This document shows positions 43,770-55,799 of a stretch of 64,000 nt of DNA, piece by piece. Position numbers and translations under genes: made by a program. Origin of the DNA: Linepithema humile (lineage: Eukaryota > Arthropoda > Insecta > Hymenoptera > Formicidae); assembly GCF_040581485.1 (NCBI RefSeq), contig NC_090130.1, forward strand, positions 17,611,656-17,675,655, read 5' to 3'. Each line of letters opens with the position of its first letter. Position 1 is the first letter of the stretch. The notes under the pieces are model-generated. The model was not told the DNA's origin, did not search any database, and saw only the letters and a list, made by a program, of their open reading frames with translations.

Positions 43770-44316
43770 TTAAAAATAATTTTTATTAAAAATTTGAATT
43801 TAAAAAAATTTGAATATTAAAATTTGAAAACTACAAAATAAAAGATTTAAAACATGTAAGTTCAATTTTATTTTATTCTAACTGATTTTAATGACTCAAT
43901 AATCGATAAAAATTCAAGCTATAATTAAGATTAAAGCTTAAATCGATAAATTATTAGCTTAATGCTAATAATTGGCATCAAATTCGGGCCAATTGTTTCC
44001 CAGGATTGGGCGAGTATTGGACCATACTTGACAGCCAATCCTTGGCAAACCATTGGCAAACCATTGGCACGATGTTATCATCCCGAAGCTGGCCCAATAC
44101 TGGAGCCAAGCTTCAGCCGAGCATCGGCAGTATCGGTGCCAAGCCTGGACCAAGTCTGGACCGATAGTTTATGCAAGCTTGGGTCTTGATTTATCAAATT
44201 AACAGGGTGTCATAACGGTATTTCGGTATTAATTATACGTCGATGGGTCGTTTATAAAAAATTCTCTACAAGTCACAGTTGCTTTAAACGCGGCGCATCG
44301 GGGCAATAAGGATACA
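43770..44316. other. Intergenic, with a CCAAT/TTGG-rich patch
   Basis: 43970-44190 is GC-richer than its surroundings and dense in TTGG and CCAA words (CCATTGGCAAACCATTGGCA and similar), typical of a short interspersed repeat or MITE. Both strands are open for about 60-75 codons, probably by chance of composition. Confidence 0.4.
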
Positions 44317-44324
44317 TATAAAAG
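44317..44324 (+). promoter_or_regulatory. TATA box of the nrf-6-like gene
   Basis: TATAAAAG, 50 bases before the ATG at 44374, followed by an initiator-like TTCTGTG. Confidence 0.55.
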
Positions 44325-44373
44325 GATCACGGAAACAAAACTTTGCTAGTTCTGTGCGGAATATCGAATAGAG

Positions 44374-47300
44374 ATGCTTAAACACACGATCGTTTACATT
44401 GGCGTATTATTGTTATCGACGATATCGTGCAATTTGGCTGAACAGAGTTATGTCACATCGAAACAATGTCTAATACGAACAACGTCTAATACGAAAATTT
44501 GTTCCAACCAAACGAATTAGATCAAAATCACAAAAAATGCCAAATATCATAAATGGCATATGAAATCAATCAATTTTATAAATTCACCGCTGTTACCTAT
44601 AATCTTCGCTCAATCGGAATACTTGCCACATGAACAATGTAAAGAAGATGCGCTACGATTTTTAAACGAATTACAACGTGGTACACTATGGGCTGTGCAA
44701 AGTAAGTACATCAAAAATTGATACTTATGAAATTAAAAAGAGTACAAATACGTCCAGGATAAACTTTTTTAATGAAATTTTTAATTAATAAAAGCAATTT
44801 AAGAATAAAAAAAAACTAGAATACTAGAATTTTATTATCTACTTAGAATTTTATTAAAAAATATCACTGTTAAAAATAAAAAAAATTGTTTAATTCACAA
44901 AGATATCCATAGAAGTGTCTCTCTTGTGGCAGTTTATTATATTTCCATTTTTTTATTAAGATTTTGACTATTTTATTCAGACTTGTATATTTAATTTAGC
45001 ATATTTTATATTTGAATCTTTGCAGTAATTATTAACGATCAATATTCTGAAATCTAAAATGGGAATTTTATCCAAGATTTAATTATTACATTATATCGTA
45101 TAAAATTGCTTTAGTGTATGACGCTTCATCAAAGTATCCGAGTGGCATATTGTACAGTCATACAAGACATTTGGGTAACTTTGACGAATGTTACAATTTG
45201 CAAGTTGACATTAGAAGAAAAGATACATTGGCCGGCAAAATCACTGGGAAATACTGTTTAGTCGATCTTCTGTATGAAAAAAAATATACATTAATGAATT
45301 CCAAGAAATCAGTCATGTTCGACTTTGATCCGAACGAATCTGTTTGGGAAGCGATACAGGTATAATATCATATAAATACACCTGTCCCTTGATTTATATT
45401 TATTTTATTAATATTAGAATAAAAGTATAATAAAAGTACAGAAAAACAAATTTTAATTTTACTCTTTGTCAATGTCACTGCTGGATTCTAAAACAATAAA
45501 TGCGCAGCGCGCATTGAGATGATCAGTCAGCATCACAGAAAAGTAATGAAAATTTACATGTTTTTTTTAAGAATAGATACAATAAAAAAATAACATTTTT
45601 AATTGCATAAATTTATCGCAAAAAACTGTGTATAAAATATATTGCATCAAGTGACTGATTAATAATCGCGTATAAAAAATGCAGCATAAATCGAGAGACT
45701 GGTATACGCAAATTATTTTTTAAGTCTTCTCTTTTACTCAAGAAAAGTGTGCCACATTAAATTTACTTGGTTTTTTATGGTAATGTTTTTTTATGCGCAT
45801 AAGAAAAAGGAAATTTTTTTCGTATTCGTCGATATCACTTACAATTAGCTCTGTGTGTACCATCCAGCTGCAAGGCAAAAGACGTAGAAATGGCTTTAAA
45901 AAAATCTCAACAAATCAATACATATAACTATATTAAAATTTATATCGCTGTCCAATCAAGATTTTGTCAAACGATTGAAGAAGGGCCAAGATTTACTGCT
46001 GCTGCAAAAATATACTGGTGATTATTATTGAAGAAGCAATTATTACGTATTTATAACATTAAAAAAATATATTTATATTAATTATAACTTTTCAAAAAAA
46101 TCTAAGCTTTAGTTTTTATGAAATTGAATAAAAATATTCTGAATGCGCAAATTTAATGTTGATAAATTATATAAAAATAATTCGAAATAATATTAATAAT
46201 ATTTCAATAATCTTTTCTAGCACCATACTATTGGGTTGGCTGAGTTTTATAATCGGCAGTACTCGGTATAATGTTAAAGTCATTAACGAGAAAGAGCACA
46301 TATCAACATTCCAAAATGTGATACTTCATTTCTCAGCTCGAAAAAATTTTAAGAGTATTTTCCAGATAGATAACTCGCATCCGGAATTAAAGAGCTTGTA
46401 CATTATACGATTCGCCTCATCGATGTTTGTATTGTATCTACATTACGCAATACGCTACTTATTCACTCCAACAATTAATTTGGAATATTATGTAAAGGTA
46501 AATATTGCAATTTTGTTTAAATATAATAGAAATAATATGATAAATGTATATCATTAATAATTTTTTTATGAAAACAATTTAAGCAACTATATAGCATTTC
46601 ATATTATAGTTTATAATATAAAATCAATGTTATATTCTGTGAAATAATATAAAGATTAATTATATAATAATATCTCATGCATTTAACTCTTATTTTAATC
46701 GTCTTCAATTTCTTAGTCTTTAAATATTTTCAAAAACGTGCTTGTTTAATTTTTGAAACACATCCTTATTTATGATTGAAGTTTAATCTACAAATTTAAT
46801 AATATTTTTTGTAGAAATTCTCTGGACCGATATCTATGCTTTATATGAATGAAAGTATTATAACAGATATATTCTTTATACTAGCCGGTCTGTTACTCGC
46901 GCATAGTTTATCAAGGACTTTAGATCAAAAGAAGCGATTCAATTTTATCAATAATATTTTATCCAGATATTTAAGGTAAACACAAAAAAAACCACGCAAT
47001 TATTTTGACTACTTTTTAATCTAAAATTGAAATCTCCACAAATATGCAAATGTATTATAATCTTAATACCCAAAAGCTAATTGTGAAACGTATCTACAAA
47101 AGTACAATGGTAAAAATATATCTCGATTTATAAATTGGCAGATTAACTCCACCCTACGCTATAATTCTGTTCTTTTTCGTTTGGATCTTTCCGCTTCTTA
47201 ATTCGGGACCTTTTTTTGGAAACGAGAAGTTGAAAAAGAAGCTGCAAAATGTGCCGCTAATTGGTGGGCAAATCTATTATACATCCATAATTATGTAAAA

Positions 47301-47966
47301 CCATTAGAATTGGTAAGAAACATACATTTAAATTTATTAATATATTGGATTGGTAGAAAAGTAATTTTGTTTTCAAAGTTACCAATTTTGATTTAAGGAA
47401 TTTTGTTTTGGCAGTTTTTATTTAAGTGATAAACGTAAGTCTGGCGAATCGTCGGTGATTTTCAATAGTGACAGAAAACTCATAGCTTGAATAATTATTG
47501 CACAACATTAAACATTTACACAAGATTTAAAATTGACTTGGAAGATAAATTACTATTAAATTACTTTTTACCAATCGAACACACATACATTGTTTGTTAG
47601 CGTTACATTTCTATTTCTTCTGATTTTTGTTTCAATGTATGTACCATACGTGGCATTTGTCTGTCGATTTTTATTTGTTCATTTTGAGTCAATTTGTGAT
47701 CTACATGTTTTGGCGTATGCCACGCAAAATTGGATATCTTTTTCTCGGAACGCTCACAATCGTCGGCAGTATTATACCATTTATTGCAACATACTTGTAT
47801 AATGTATCGCCAATCTTTCGTATCACACCAGTGCCGTTCATACCGTATGGCGACACATCAATTTTGGAAGACGCGCTTTACGCATTTTTTTACAGATTAT
47901 TACCATCACTGTGCCTCTCTCTTACAATAATTCTACTATCCGTCGGCAGTCATATAGGTATATTAT
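44374..47966 (+). pseudogene. nrf-6-like membrane acyltransferase gene, disrupted
   Basis: Family: nose-resistant-to-fluoxetine proteins, with an extracellular NRF domain then an acyltransferase-3 membrane domain. The ATG at 44374 opens a signal peptide (VYIGVLLLSTISC). NRF exons: about 44540-44701 (QCKEDALRFLNELQRGTLWA), 45115-45359 (YDASSKYPSGILYSHTRHLG) and 45849-46014 (LCVPSSCKAKDVE). Acyltransferase exons: 46221-46497, 46814-46976 (FFILAGLLLAHSLSRTLD), about 47146-47321 (CAANWWANLLYIHNYV) and 47630-47966 (MYHTWHLSVDFYLFILSQ). Problems: a stop near 44518, a frame break in the T run at 47211-47217, a missing acceptor AG before the 47630 exon, and one junction (45359 to 45849) out of phase. 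Downstream the gene folds into an inverted duplication. The family call is firm; function is doubtful. Confidence 0.72.
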
Positions 47967-48449
47967 GATTTAATTTAGTAACTAATTATATTTTGCAAAT
48001 TTAAACTCTATTGTTGCAATCACGACAATTAAATTAGTTTGAGAAATTATAGTATATATTTGTTGAGTATTCAATCTTAAAATTATCTTAAGATAAATAC
48101 AGCACCCTACGTTTAATATTCTGTGCATATGAATTAATGCTGATACATTTTGATCATTAAATATGTACATACATTTGCATTTAAAAACATTGTATATAGA
48201 TTGCCTTAAAATTGAATACTCAACAAATATATACTATAATTTCTCAAACTAATTTAATTGTCGTGATTGCAACAATAGAGTTTTAATTTGCAAAATATAA
48301 TTAGTTACTAAATTAAATCATAATATACTTATATGACTGCCGACGGATAGTAGAATTATTGTAAGAGAAAGGCACAATGAAGGTAATAATCTGTAAAAAA
48401 ATGCGTAAAGCGCGTCTTCCAAAATTGATGTGTCGCCATACGGTATGAA
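47837..48449. repeat. Inverted duplication, arms about 244 bp
   Basis: 47837-48080 reappears as its reverse complement at 48206-48449 with only a few mismatches and a 125-bp spacer. The arms contain an nrf-6-like exon ending LTIILLSVGSH plus following intron. High identity implies a recent event. Confidence 0.85.
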
Positions 48450-48690
48450 GAATTTGTACGACCATAATTGAAATGCGATGTACACAGTCACAGGCAATGG
48501 TAGAATTAACACATGCAACCAAAATTGTAAAATGATCGTAGCTATAAAATGCGATGTGAATTGTAAATATAAAATAATATGAGTTACGCACCTTCGGCAC
48601 TTGCCATTTTATTTGTTTATGGTCGTGAAGTATTGCACCTATGATTATCCCAATAAGATATGCAGAGAAGCAAATATGAATTTAATAATT
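48318..48690 (-). pseudogene. Minus-strand exons of an nrf-6-like gene
   Basis: Reading the minus strand, 48684-48601 encodes FSAYLIGIIIGAILHDHK and ends at an AAG/GTGCGT donor. The next block (48518-48318) encodes two or three hydrophobic segments ending SLCLSLTIILLSVGSH, the exon shared with the inverted repeat. These are later acyltransferase-3 exons, the part missing from the plus-strand gene. Either they belong to a neighbouring minus-strand paralogue or the end of the plus-strand gene was inverted here. No earlier exons were found to the right. Confidence 0.55.
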
Positions 48691-48699
48691 AATAATAAA

Positions 48700-49100
48700 G
48701 TAGGCTAACTAATTATTTGTGCTATAATGCTTATATTCTTCAGTGTTTACAAAAGAACAACTTGCTCATTTATAACTTGTGTGACTATATATATCCTCAG
48801 CATACAATAAATCTTATTAGCCCGAAATTTAAAATTTAACTCAAATTGAAATTCTTTTTATGAACATGAAGGAATATTTGAGCAGTTTTATCAACTCGCT
48901 TATTATAATTAATATTATTTTAAGTATACTGTTTATATAATGCAATTACAAAATAATCTGTCTATACGTACTGTTTGGCGCTCGCTAATATTCGCTCATT
49001 TTGTAAATAGAATTTAGCATTTAAGAATGGTACAGTATATCGTCGAGTTATTTGTGTTGCATTTTGTTGCTTATATTCAATTGTTTAAAGTTGCTTATTA
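48700..49100. other. AT-rich intergenic sequence
   Basis: Nothing recognised. Confidence 0.4.
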
Positions 49101-49101
49101 A

Positions 49102-49425
49102 TTAAATTACTTTTGTTAATAATCTCGTTGGTTGACGACGATCTGGTAACGCACCTTTACATTCGCGGCTCACCGTGACGTGCTGCCCTCCGTCAATCAG
49201 CGAGGATATCTCCAAAATCATTTTGGGGGAACATACTACTGCCGCGCACTTGTTTTCCAGTAAGATACAAGCGCTAATACGAGACACACTGTCAGTCGCT
49301 CGAGACAGGCAAACATATTCATTTTGCGGAGCGATCTCGCCGTCTACAGTCGGACGTCCGTCGTTGCCTAATGACATAACGCAAAAGCATTGGGAAAAAT
49401 AGAAGCACCTCGCATGTCTTTGCAC
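49102..49425 (-). CDS. Unrecognised coding-like block
   Basis: A minus-strand frame open for 107 codons in a patch (49100-49660) clearly richer in G and C than its AT-rich surroundings. It reads NDGRPTVDGEIAPQNEYVCL, then SRISACILLENKCAAVVC. The opposite strand is also open for 75 codons, so the strand is uncertain. It could be one exon of a host gene or a gene remnant; no family was recognised. Confidence 0.25.
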   Translation of the reverse strand: MQRHARCFYFSQCFCVMSLGNDGRPTVDGEIAPQNEYVCLSRATDSVSRISACILLENKCAAVVCSPKMILEISSLIDGGQHVTVSRECKGALPDRRQPTRLLTKVI

Positions 49426-49669
49426 CTTGCACGCCTAGCATAATTGCATGCTGCTACGATCTGTGGATTGACTAGATCATGGGCCTGGGCTCCACCGATT
49501 GACGGGCCGTTCACGAATCAGGAAGTCGCTCCGGCACACGGTGAGTCGCTTGATCTTGCTCGCATGAATAAATTATCTCTTAATAATTTAATGATTAGAC
49601 CGTTGCTTTCGTACGACGGCATTTGTTACGATATCGCCGTCGCCTTCGCAACAACTTTCGCGTAATTAT

Positions 49670-51024
49670 TCGCTACGGCGGGAACGTTATACCCCCGTCG
49701 AACACGTACCAACGGTTATTTTGATTATTTTGTAATTGCATTATATAACATATAAGATTATATAATATTATATTATTATGTAATATATAAGATTATATAA
49801 AATGTTATATTATTTATTATGTTATATATATTATATTTACGGCAGATTTATGTTGTATATTTATTGTTGTACTTTAATCTATTTTATCTATTATTGCAAA
49901 TTTTTATATAATATCAATTACGTGTCTATCTGTGCATTTTTGCGTTAGCTCTAATAAAAATTTCTTTTCTTAATTTTAATTTTTAAAGCTTTTATTTATT
50001 TGTATTTATTGCCGTATTCACATTTACTTCTTTATTTTATCTATTTTGATATTTTTACTTACTTTGAATTCAAACGTTTGTATCAAAGTTGCCAGGATGA
50101 TTCTCATAGTAATAAAAACATTTTTTATGTACATCTTATTCTAATAGAAAATAAGCGTTATTTTTCTATGTTTATTTGATCTACATCATATACTCCAACT
50201 CTATATGCCGTGTTGCCAAACCTGATTTGAAATGAAGGTAGAAAAACACTTGCTAGTACATTCACAAGGTGCAATACTTCTAAAATAGTGTAAGAAAATT
50301 AGGAGACGAATTGCCAATAGTCGGTAAAGATGGTAAAGTAGCCTAATTAGGAACGATTAGGAACGTAGCGAAATTAAGTAAAAAAGGGGACACTGGCCAC
50401 TGGACAGTGCCTGGCAAATTTTGAATGGTTGAGAATAGAAAAAAGCTTCGAGAAAGTTCGAAGGAAAAGAGGATAAAAGAGAGATAGCGACGTACGCGGG
50501 ATCTTTTAGTAAACATTAGTTGAATTAGTAAGTGAATATAATAAAGTGGTGAACGCACGGAAAAAAAAGATATTCTTATTTTAAAAATATCTTTATTTTT
50601 AACATAAAAATTTTGAAATGAGATTATATTGCTTTAAACGAAGAAAACTGGCTTGAATGAAGTCATTTTATATAGTTCAACCAAAAAAAAAATATTTTTA
50701 TTATTTAAAAATAATTTTCTTGAATGGAAAAGAAAAAATGTTAGATAAAAAATAACATATTTTTTAAATAAAAAATTATAATTTTCTTAGAGTAAAATTA
50801 AATAATTTCTATTTAACTATATCTTATTCTTAAAGAAAACTTAAAAAAATGTTAGATCAAATGTAACATTTTTAAATTATAGATTGTGTCCTGCGCAGTG
50901 CTGCATATGCATGTTTTCGCTTGTTTTGGACTCGAGAACCGTCGTTTACAATACTATGCATCACTACGTGGCCGTGAACGATCGTGAATTGTGAGATTGT
51001 GAAATTTTGTGCAATGGAGAATTT
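49670..51024. other. AT-rich intergenic sequence
   Basis: TATAAT-type low-complexity repeats at 49740-49860; otherwise nothing recognised. The last 120 bases are less AT-rich and may be the 5' end of the SAM-domain gene. Confidence 0.4.
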
Positions 51025-51415
51025 ATGCAAGAATGGGGATTAGAAAATCTAATTGCTGTTTTCAAAGGTAAGTGTTACACATCTGATACAATATATAAAT
51101 TTTTGTTTGTTATTTTGCACTCTAGAGCTGAAAATTTAATCTTAATTATCAATTATACCTTAACCTTGACATGTTGTATAAGTAAAAATACTTTTTTCCT
51201 AAAAAGTTATTTAACTTCCTAAAAAGTTATGGCCGACTTTTTTTATTACGCTGAAATTCATAATTATTAATATTTTTCTTTAATTTAACTTTTTATAATT
51301 TATTATAGAAAATAATGTAAACATGGAAAATGTAATAGGTATTACGGATGATCATCTTAAAGAATTAAAAATGTCCATAGGTCATCGAATAATTTTTGAA
51401 AATAAAACTTTATAA
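51025..51415 (+). CDS. Small SAM-domain protein, two exons
   Basis: Exon 1 from an ATG at 51025 (MQEWGLENLIAVFK) ends at an AAAG/GTAAGT donor (51067). Exon 2 from 51309, after TTTATTATAG, continues in phase through NNVNMENVIGITDDHLKELK to IGHRIIF and a stop at 51413-51415. This is the five-helix sterile-alpha-motif pattern: a W-G-L-E start, a short second half, then L-T-D-x-x-L-K-E-L and I-G-x-R. SAM domains mediate protein or RNA contacts. At about 50 residues the product is one nearly complete domain with no partner domain, so it may be a truncated copy of a larger gene. Confidence 0.6.
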
Positions 51416-51467
51416 AAAAAATAAAATTTTATAAAAAAAAAAGATAAAAGAAAATCGAGAGGGGTTT

Positions 51468-51718
51468 AACTGCCTACATTCCCATTTGCCAACAGCTTCG
51501 TTTACCCACAACATTTTGCCGACAGCTTCAATTGCCGGCATTCCTGATTGCCTACAGAGCGATTACTTACAAGCATTATTGCGCACATTTAAAAATTAAA
51601 AATACAAACGTACGTTTGCACACAAGACATTATTGCACACATACACATTGCACACATGACATTATTGCGCACATACACATTGCACACATAATATTGGCAA
51701 ATGGAAATGTAGGCAGTT
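51468..51718. mobile_element. 251-bp element with 25-bp terminal inverted repeats
   Basis: The left end AACTGCCTACATTCCCATTT and the right end are inverted copies over 25 bases with one mismatch. The interior has two near-copies of a CATTGCACACATACACATTGC-like unit. There is no ORF of note. It fits a MITE; the target duplication is unclear. Confidence 0.6.
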
Positions 51719-51719
51719 G

Positions 51720-52439
51720 AGACCCTTTCCTCAGTTCATTAGCTCAATTAAGAAAGAATGACAACAAGAACATAGTGTTATTATTTCTGTATTTTGCACA
51801 TTTTCTGGTTAGCAAAAATTAAGGATAGCGTTTGATTATCGAATATATTTAATATTATTTTCTGTTATTACGATTAGATCAAATAGTTTATAAAAATGCA
51901 GAATAAATTCATCAATTGATATTACAATAAATAGTACTTGTAAATTTTTTTATAAATTATATGAAGAAACCATATCATATTTGTTTTTAAATGCTATTTT
52001 ATTTATAAGGAATTTTTTATTTATAAGGATTTTTATCATGATTAATCTTGAAGACATGAGTGTTGTCTGGTTATATTATATAACACAGTTCTCGAACAAA
52101 TACAACTGGAAGATTTAAGAATTGACATGTTTTACTGACAATTAATGTATTACTTTTGGTGATCTCTACAGAAGTTATTATAATAAATTTAAGTATAAAA
52201 TATAAAAAAAGCACGATCAACAAATTTTATAAGAAAATGAAATAGAAATAAAATATTTGTAAATGCACTTAAATAAATCGTCGATAGTTTAATGATTACA
52301 GAAAGGTCGATAATTAATTTATAAAATTGTTTTATTTTATAAACTTATAAACATAGTTTAAAATTAAAAAAAAATACACTTAAACAAAATTTATTAACGT
52401 ATTTAATAAATTTTAAAAGTGTAACTTTCTTATCTATGT
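51720..52439. other. AT-rich intergenic sequence
   Basis: Nothing recognised. Confidence 0.4.
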
Positions 52440-52725
52440 AATTATACATTACAGAATTTTCAAGCTAAGCGGAAATATCACAAATTTTATTTTTCTTGTT
52501 ACGTCAATATAACGAACTTTAGGGATCATGTAAAAAAAAAATGTAGATATATATATAATCGCGAAGAAGCACGAGAACACACATCTCTATGTATCTATTT
52601 CACGTATTATGCTCCATATTTTTCACAATGTCGTCTCTGTAAAAAAACTGTTGAATGTATTGAAGAATTTTCAACAGAACACTTGAATGAACATCTTCGG
52701 GAGTTTTTTTTTAACACAGTTTTAT
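52440..52725 (+). pseudogene. Zinc-finger remnant, plus strand
   Basis: Translates as YVNITNFRDHVKKKC, then NREEAREHTSLCIYF, CRLCKKTVECIEEF and EHLNEHL. It is homologous to the minus-strand module at 53245-53577, with short breaks. One C-x-x-C pair and the His residues are recognisable; the first Cys pair has decayed. Confidence 0.45.
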
Positions 52726-53072
52726 AAACATATTTATAATTTATAATCGTTAAACAAATTATACGTCAGGAATAATTATACGTAAAAGAACATGCCACTT
52801 TTCTTGTGTACTTCAAATTATTTGAATCGTCAAAATTAATAATGCCATTATAGTTGGTTGTGATGCTTCTTGAACGTCGTTATCATCGTTTCATTGTCAA
52901 ACTCTGGATAAACTTATGTAAATTTTAATATTTATTAAAACTAAATTGTCTGGTTATTGCTCTTCTCATTAAATATTTATTAAATTAAATGCAATTCAAA
53001 AAAAGTAATAAATTAATTATACATAAAAATATTAACAGTAATATCAATAAAACGTATTGTCACCTGTTTTCT

Positions 53073-53577
53073 TCAGTTTCGTTGGCTTCTATGCGTTCTC
53101 TGTGTACTTGTCAGCCTGTTCGGATGTATAGTTGCAATGTGACGATCAAAATACCATAACGGAATGTTAAAAGATATTCTACTTTTCGGACAATGAATAC
53201 ATTGCACTTCAAAATCACTTCTTTGTGTGCAGTATTTCCATTCCCAGCCACTCTTGTCAAATAATGTGTTGAAAAAAAACTCCGGAGGATGCTCGTTCAA
53301 GTATTTGTTTAAAATTCTTCATTACACTCAACAGGTTTTTTACAGAAACGGCATTGTAAGAAATATGGAACATAATACGAAAAATACTTCCATGTAGTGT
53401 GTGTTTTCGTGCTTCTTTGTGATTGTATGTACCTACATGCTTTTCTTTTACGTGTTTACTAAAGTTTGTTATATTGACGTAACAAAATTGAAATTTGCAA
53501 GATTGGCACGTTGCTTGAAAATCCTGTAATGTATAATTTTGTTGCAGTTTTTCCATGCCTTTCTTTGAATATTCCAT
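53073..53577 (-). pseudogene. BED-type zinc-finger module, minus strand
   Basis: The first part (53577-53257) begins MEYSKKGMEKLQQNYTLQDF and shows CQSCKFQFCYVNITNFSKHV, the fold seen in the 11-20 kb array. It loses frame after about 53420. The second part (53300-53073) contains WKYCTQRSDFEVQCIHCPKS and FDRHIATIHPNRL, matching the WTQRNDF-x-VECN...HIRKTH half of the array module. This is a distant, single-module relative of that array. Confidence 0.5.
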
Positions 53578-53599
53578 TGCAATTCTTCCGGATGACTTC

Positions 53600-54150
53600 C
53601 AATTATATGATTAGACACACAAGGAAAAATAGTAATAGTTATGATTTGGCAACCAATAGTGCATTTGAACTTTCTCGTGCCATCAGTTTGTATAAAATAT
53701 TTTATTATCCAATGGTCATTTATGAAATTATGTCGTTCCTAATGTAAATTTTCCTTGTACATTGCATATTTTATAATTTTACGCAATGTTATAGAAATAA
53801 CAAACTTAACAAAATTGTATAATTCAAAAATGTTGCTGATAATAGTAAAATAGTAAAATAACTAATATTAAAAAGACAATGTAAATTTAACAATAACAGG
53901 TATATCACATTAGAATAAAATTTAGAAAAATCAATTCTGATAATTACAACACATAATTAATTCTCTAACATCTCTATTCAATTTGCAATTTTTTAACATA
54001 GTTTATAAAATTTATAGAGATTCTCATCCACCATAAAAATATAGCGTATAACATTTTATATGGCATCTACACGTTAGCCGAATAGAGGTAATTAGATTAC
54101 TTTCAGCTTTATCTCTCCATTCAATATATATTCTTTCAAAAATAATATCT
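53600..54150. other. AT-rich intergenic sequence
   Basis: Nothing recognised. Confidence 0.4.
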
Positions 54151-54156
54151 TTTTTC

Positions 54157-54484
54157 AGCTGGTTGAAGTTTGGAACGTTCCTGGAGCGATTTTTTAAAAA
54201 TGATTTGTCATTCTTCTCCTTTTGCAGGGAGGAAGTTTCGAGACCCACAAACAAAGTACAAAAAAGACCGATCCGATACATGCGTCGAAAGACACCTTCA
54301 TACTCAAAAAAACCTTTCCCCAAAATCACTTAAAAAATTCTCTTTGTGTCTTCCGACGCATGTATCGGATCGGTCTCTTATGTATGTCGTGTGAGGGCCT
54401 CGGAACTTTCTCTGTGCAGAAAGAGAAGAGCGACAAATCATTTTTAAAAAATCGCTCCAGAAACGTTCCAAACTTCAACCAGCT
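54157..54484. mobile_element. Foldback element: near-complete 328-bp hairpin
   Basis: Begins AGCTGGTTGAAGTTTGGAAC and ends with its complement (...CCAAACTTCAACCAGCT). The inverted similarity runs almost to the middle, including GACCGATCCGATACATGCGT on the left and its complement on the right, leaving a loop of about 50 bases. There is no coding content. Such elements belong to the MITE or foldback class and, when transcribed, give long hairpin RNA. Confidence 0.75.
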
Positions 54485-54489
54485 CTTCT

Positions 54490-54580
54490 TTCGTCAGATC
54501 TCAAGCGAATTTATATCACGACTAGCGAAAAATCACGTTGTTATTAAATTGATGCAAGGAAATTGTTGTATTTCCACTAC

Positions 54581-54611
<31 letters not shown>

Positions 54612-55200
54612 CTTTTATAATAAATATCAAAAATCTTACTTCTATCGAGGTAGAAAGAATATTAAAGTTAATAGTGACTATTTTAATTCATAAAAATTAA
54701 TTATAAAAATTGAGCAATTTATAATTTGTTTCTAATTCTCAGCATTTGACAAAAACGATAAACCTTATGCACCAACCTAATAATGCTAAAAAAAAAAAAC
54801 TATGCTACTCGCGAATCACGCCAATTTGACGAGTTTTCTTAGTATTTATTATAACGCAGCAGAGCTAACACGCGGAGCTGTATTAACGGGCGACAGAGGA
54901 CTTCCATGGACCTCCAAATCTGTTGTTGTGGATGGTTCACAGAATGAAATACACCATCCCAAGTCAATTGAAATACTTAGTAGGTTTATTATAAGTCAAA
55001 TCTTGGTTAGACAGAACAGCGTTGATATAAATGTGAAAACAGAAAAAAGGCTAAAGCGTAAGTCTCTGTAAGCATGCGCATTTACAATGGCGCAACCAAT
55101 GAGCAAGCAGCAAGTGGAAAAAGAAAAGTAACATGCAACTTACAGATAAATACATAAAAACGGAACAGAAGGATACACTTTAATCTTATAGCAAAAAATC
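54490..55200. other. Intergenic; short open stretch of unknown origin
   Basis: A run of about 25 T ends at 54605 and a short A run at 54788. 54802-55071 is open for 89 codons (AAELTRGAVLTGDRGLPW), but the apparent start and composition give no family; it may be the remnant of an exon. Confidence 0.3.
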
Positions 55201-55212
55201 AAGATTTCTTGA

Positions 55213-55420
55213 TTAGAAATTAAGAAATTGTAGTAAATACCCGTTTAGTCCATAAAGTATGGTAAAACGAGTAGCCGTTAGTCGCGAATAAAACGTTTCA
55301 ACTTTTGGTATTGCAATGGTTTCATTGAGAGCGATAATAGCTAATAATCCGTCATAAGTGGAATTTTTATCTTTTACACCCAAGCCGTTTACGATTACTC
55401 TCACTGGCTTCAATCTAAAA
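55213..55420 (-). pseudogene. Ionotropic receptor ligand-binding exon (IR copy 5)
   Basis: An acceptor-like TTTTTAG precedes LKPVRVIVNGLGVKDKNSTY, followed by DGLLAIIALNETIAI and FYSRLTATRFTI. This matches the S1-lobe exon of IR copy 2 (NGSYKGLVGMLARDE...TIPLW). The frame ends just before TCAAGAAAT words like those at the window start and near 21139, which suits an exon-intron boundary. No other exon of this copy was found near it. It is an isolated fragment on the opposite strand to the other copies. Confidence 0.55.
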
Positions 55421-55443
55421 ATTAAAAATATTTTCTAGTTACC

Positions 55444-55640
55444 CATACAGCACCGAAAGATTGCAGATATATTGCATAAACCTTGCTCGGAAATATTGCA
55501 ATATTGCAAATTGATTGTACAATATAAATGTAATATGTATGCAATATCACAGCAACGTAAGAATGTCCGCTTTTAGTAAGATTGCGCTACAATATCACAG
55601 CTATATTGCATCGCAATGTATATGCAACAATAGATAAAAA
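55444..55640. repeat. Copy of the ATTGCA-rich element
   Basis: Begins CATACAGCACCGAAAGATTG and shares AATATTGCAATATTGCAAAT and the block GTCCGCTTTTAG with 23228-23840. The right end is not clear. Confidence 0.5.
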
Positions 55641-55799
55641 TAGTCTTTTTGTTATTGTTAAATAAAATTTAAAGTTAGAAAACACTTTTGTGATTTAAAT
55701 ACAAACAATTTTAATAAATATTTTAATATATATTTTATTTTAATTAATATTATTACATGTTTATGCTTTTATTTATATATCATAATAATTATATATATT

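Noticed and set aside
43962..44189. 75-codon ORF in the TTGG-rich patch
   Set aside because: Both strands are open through composition, with repeated CCATTGGCA words; no protein motif.
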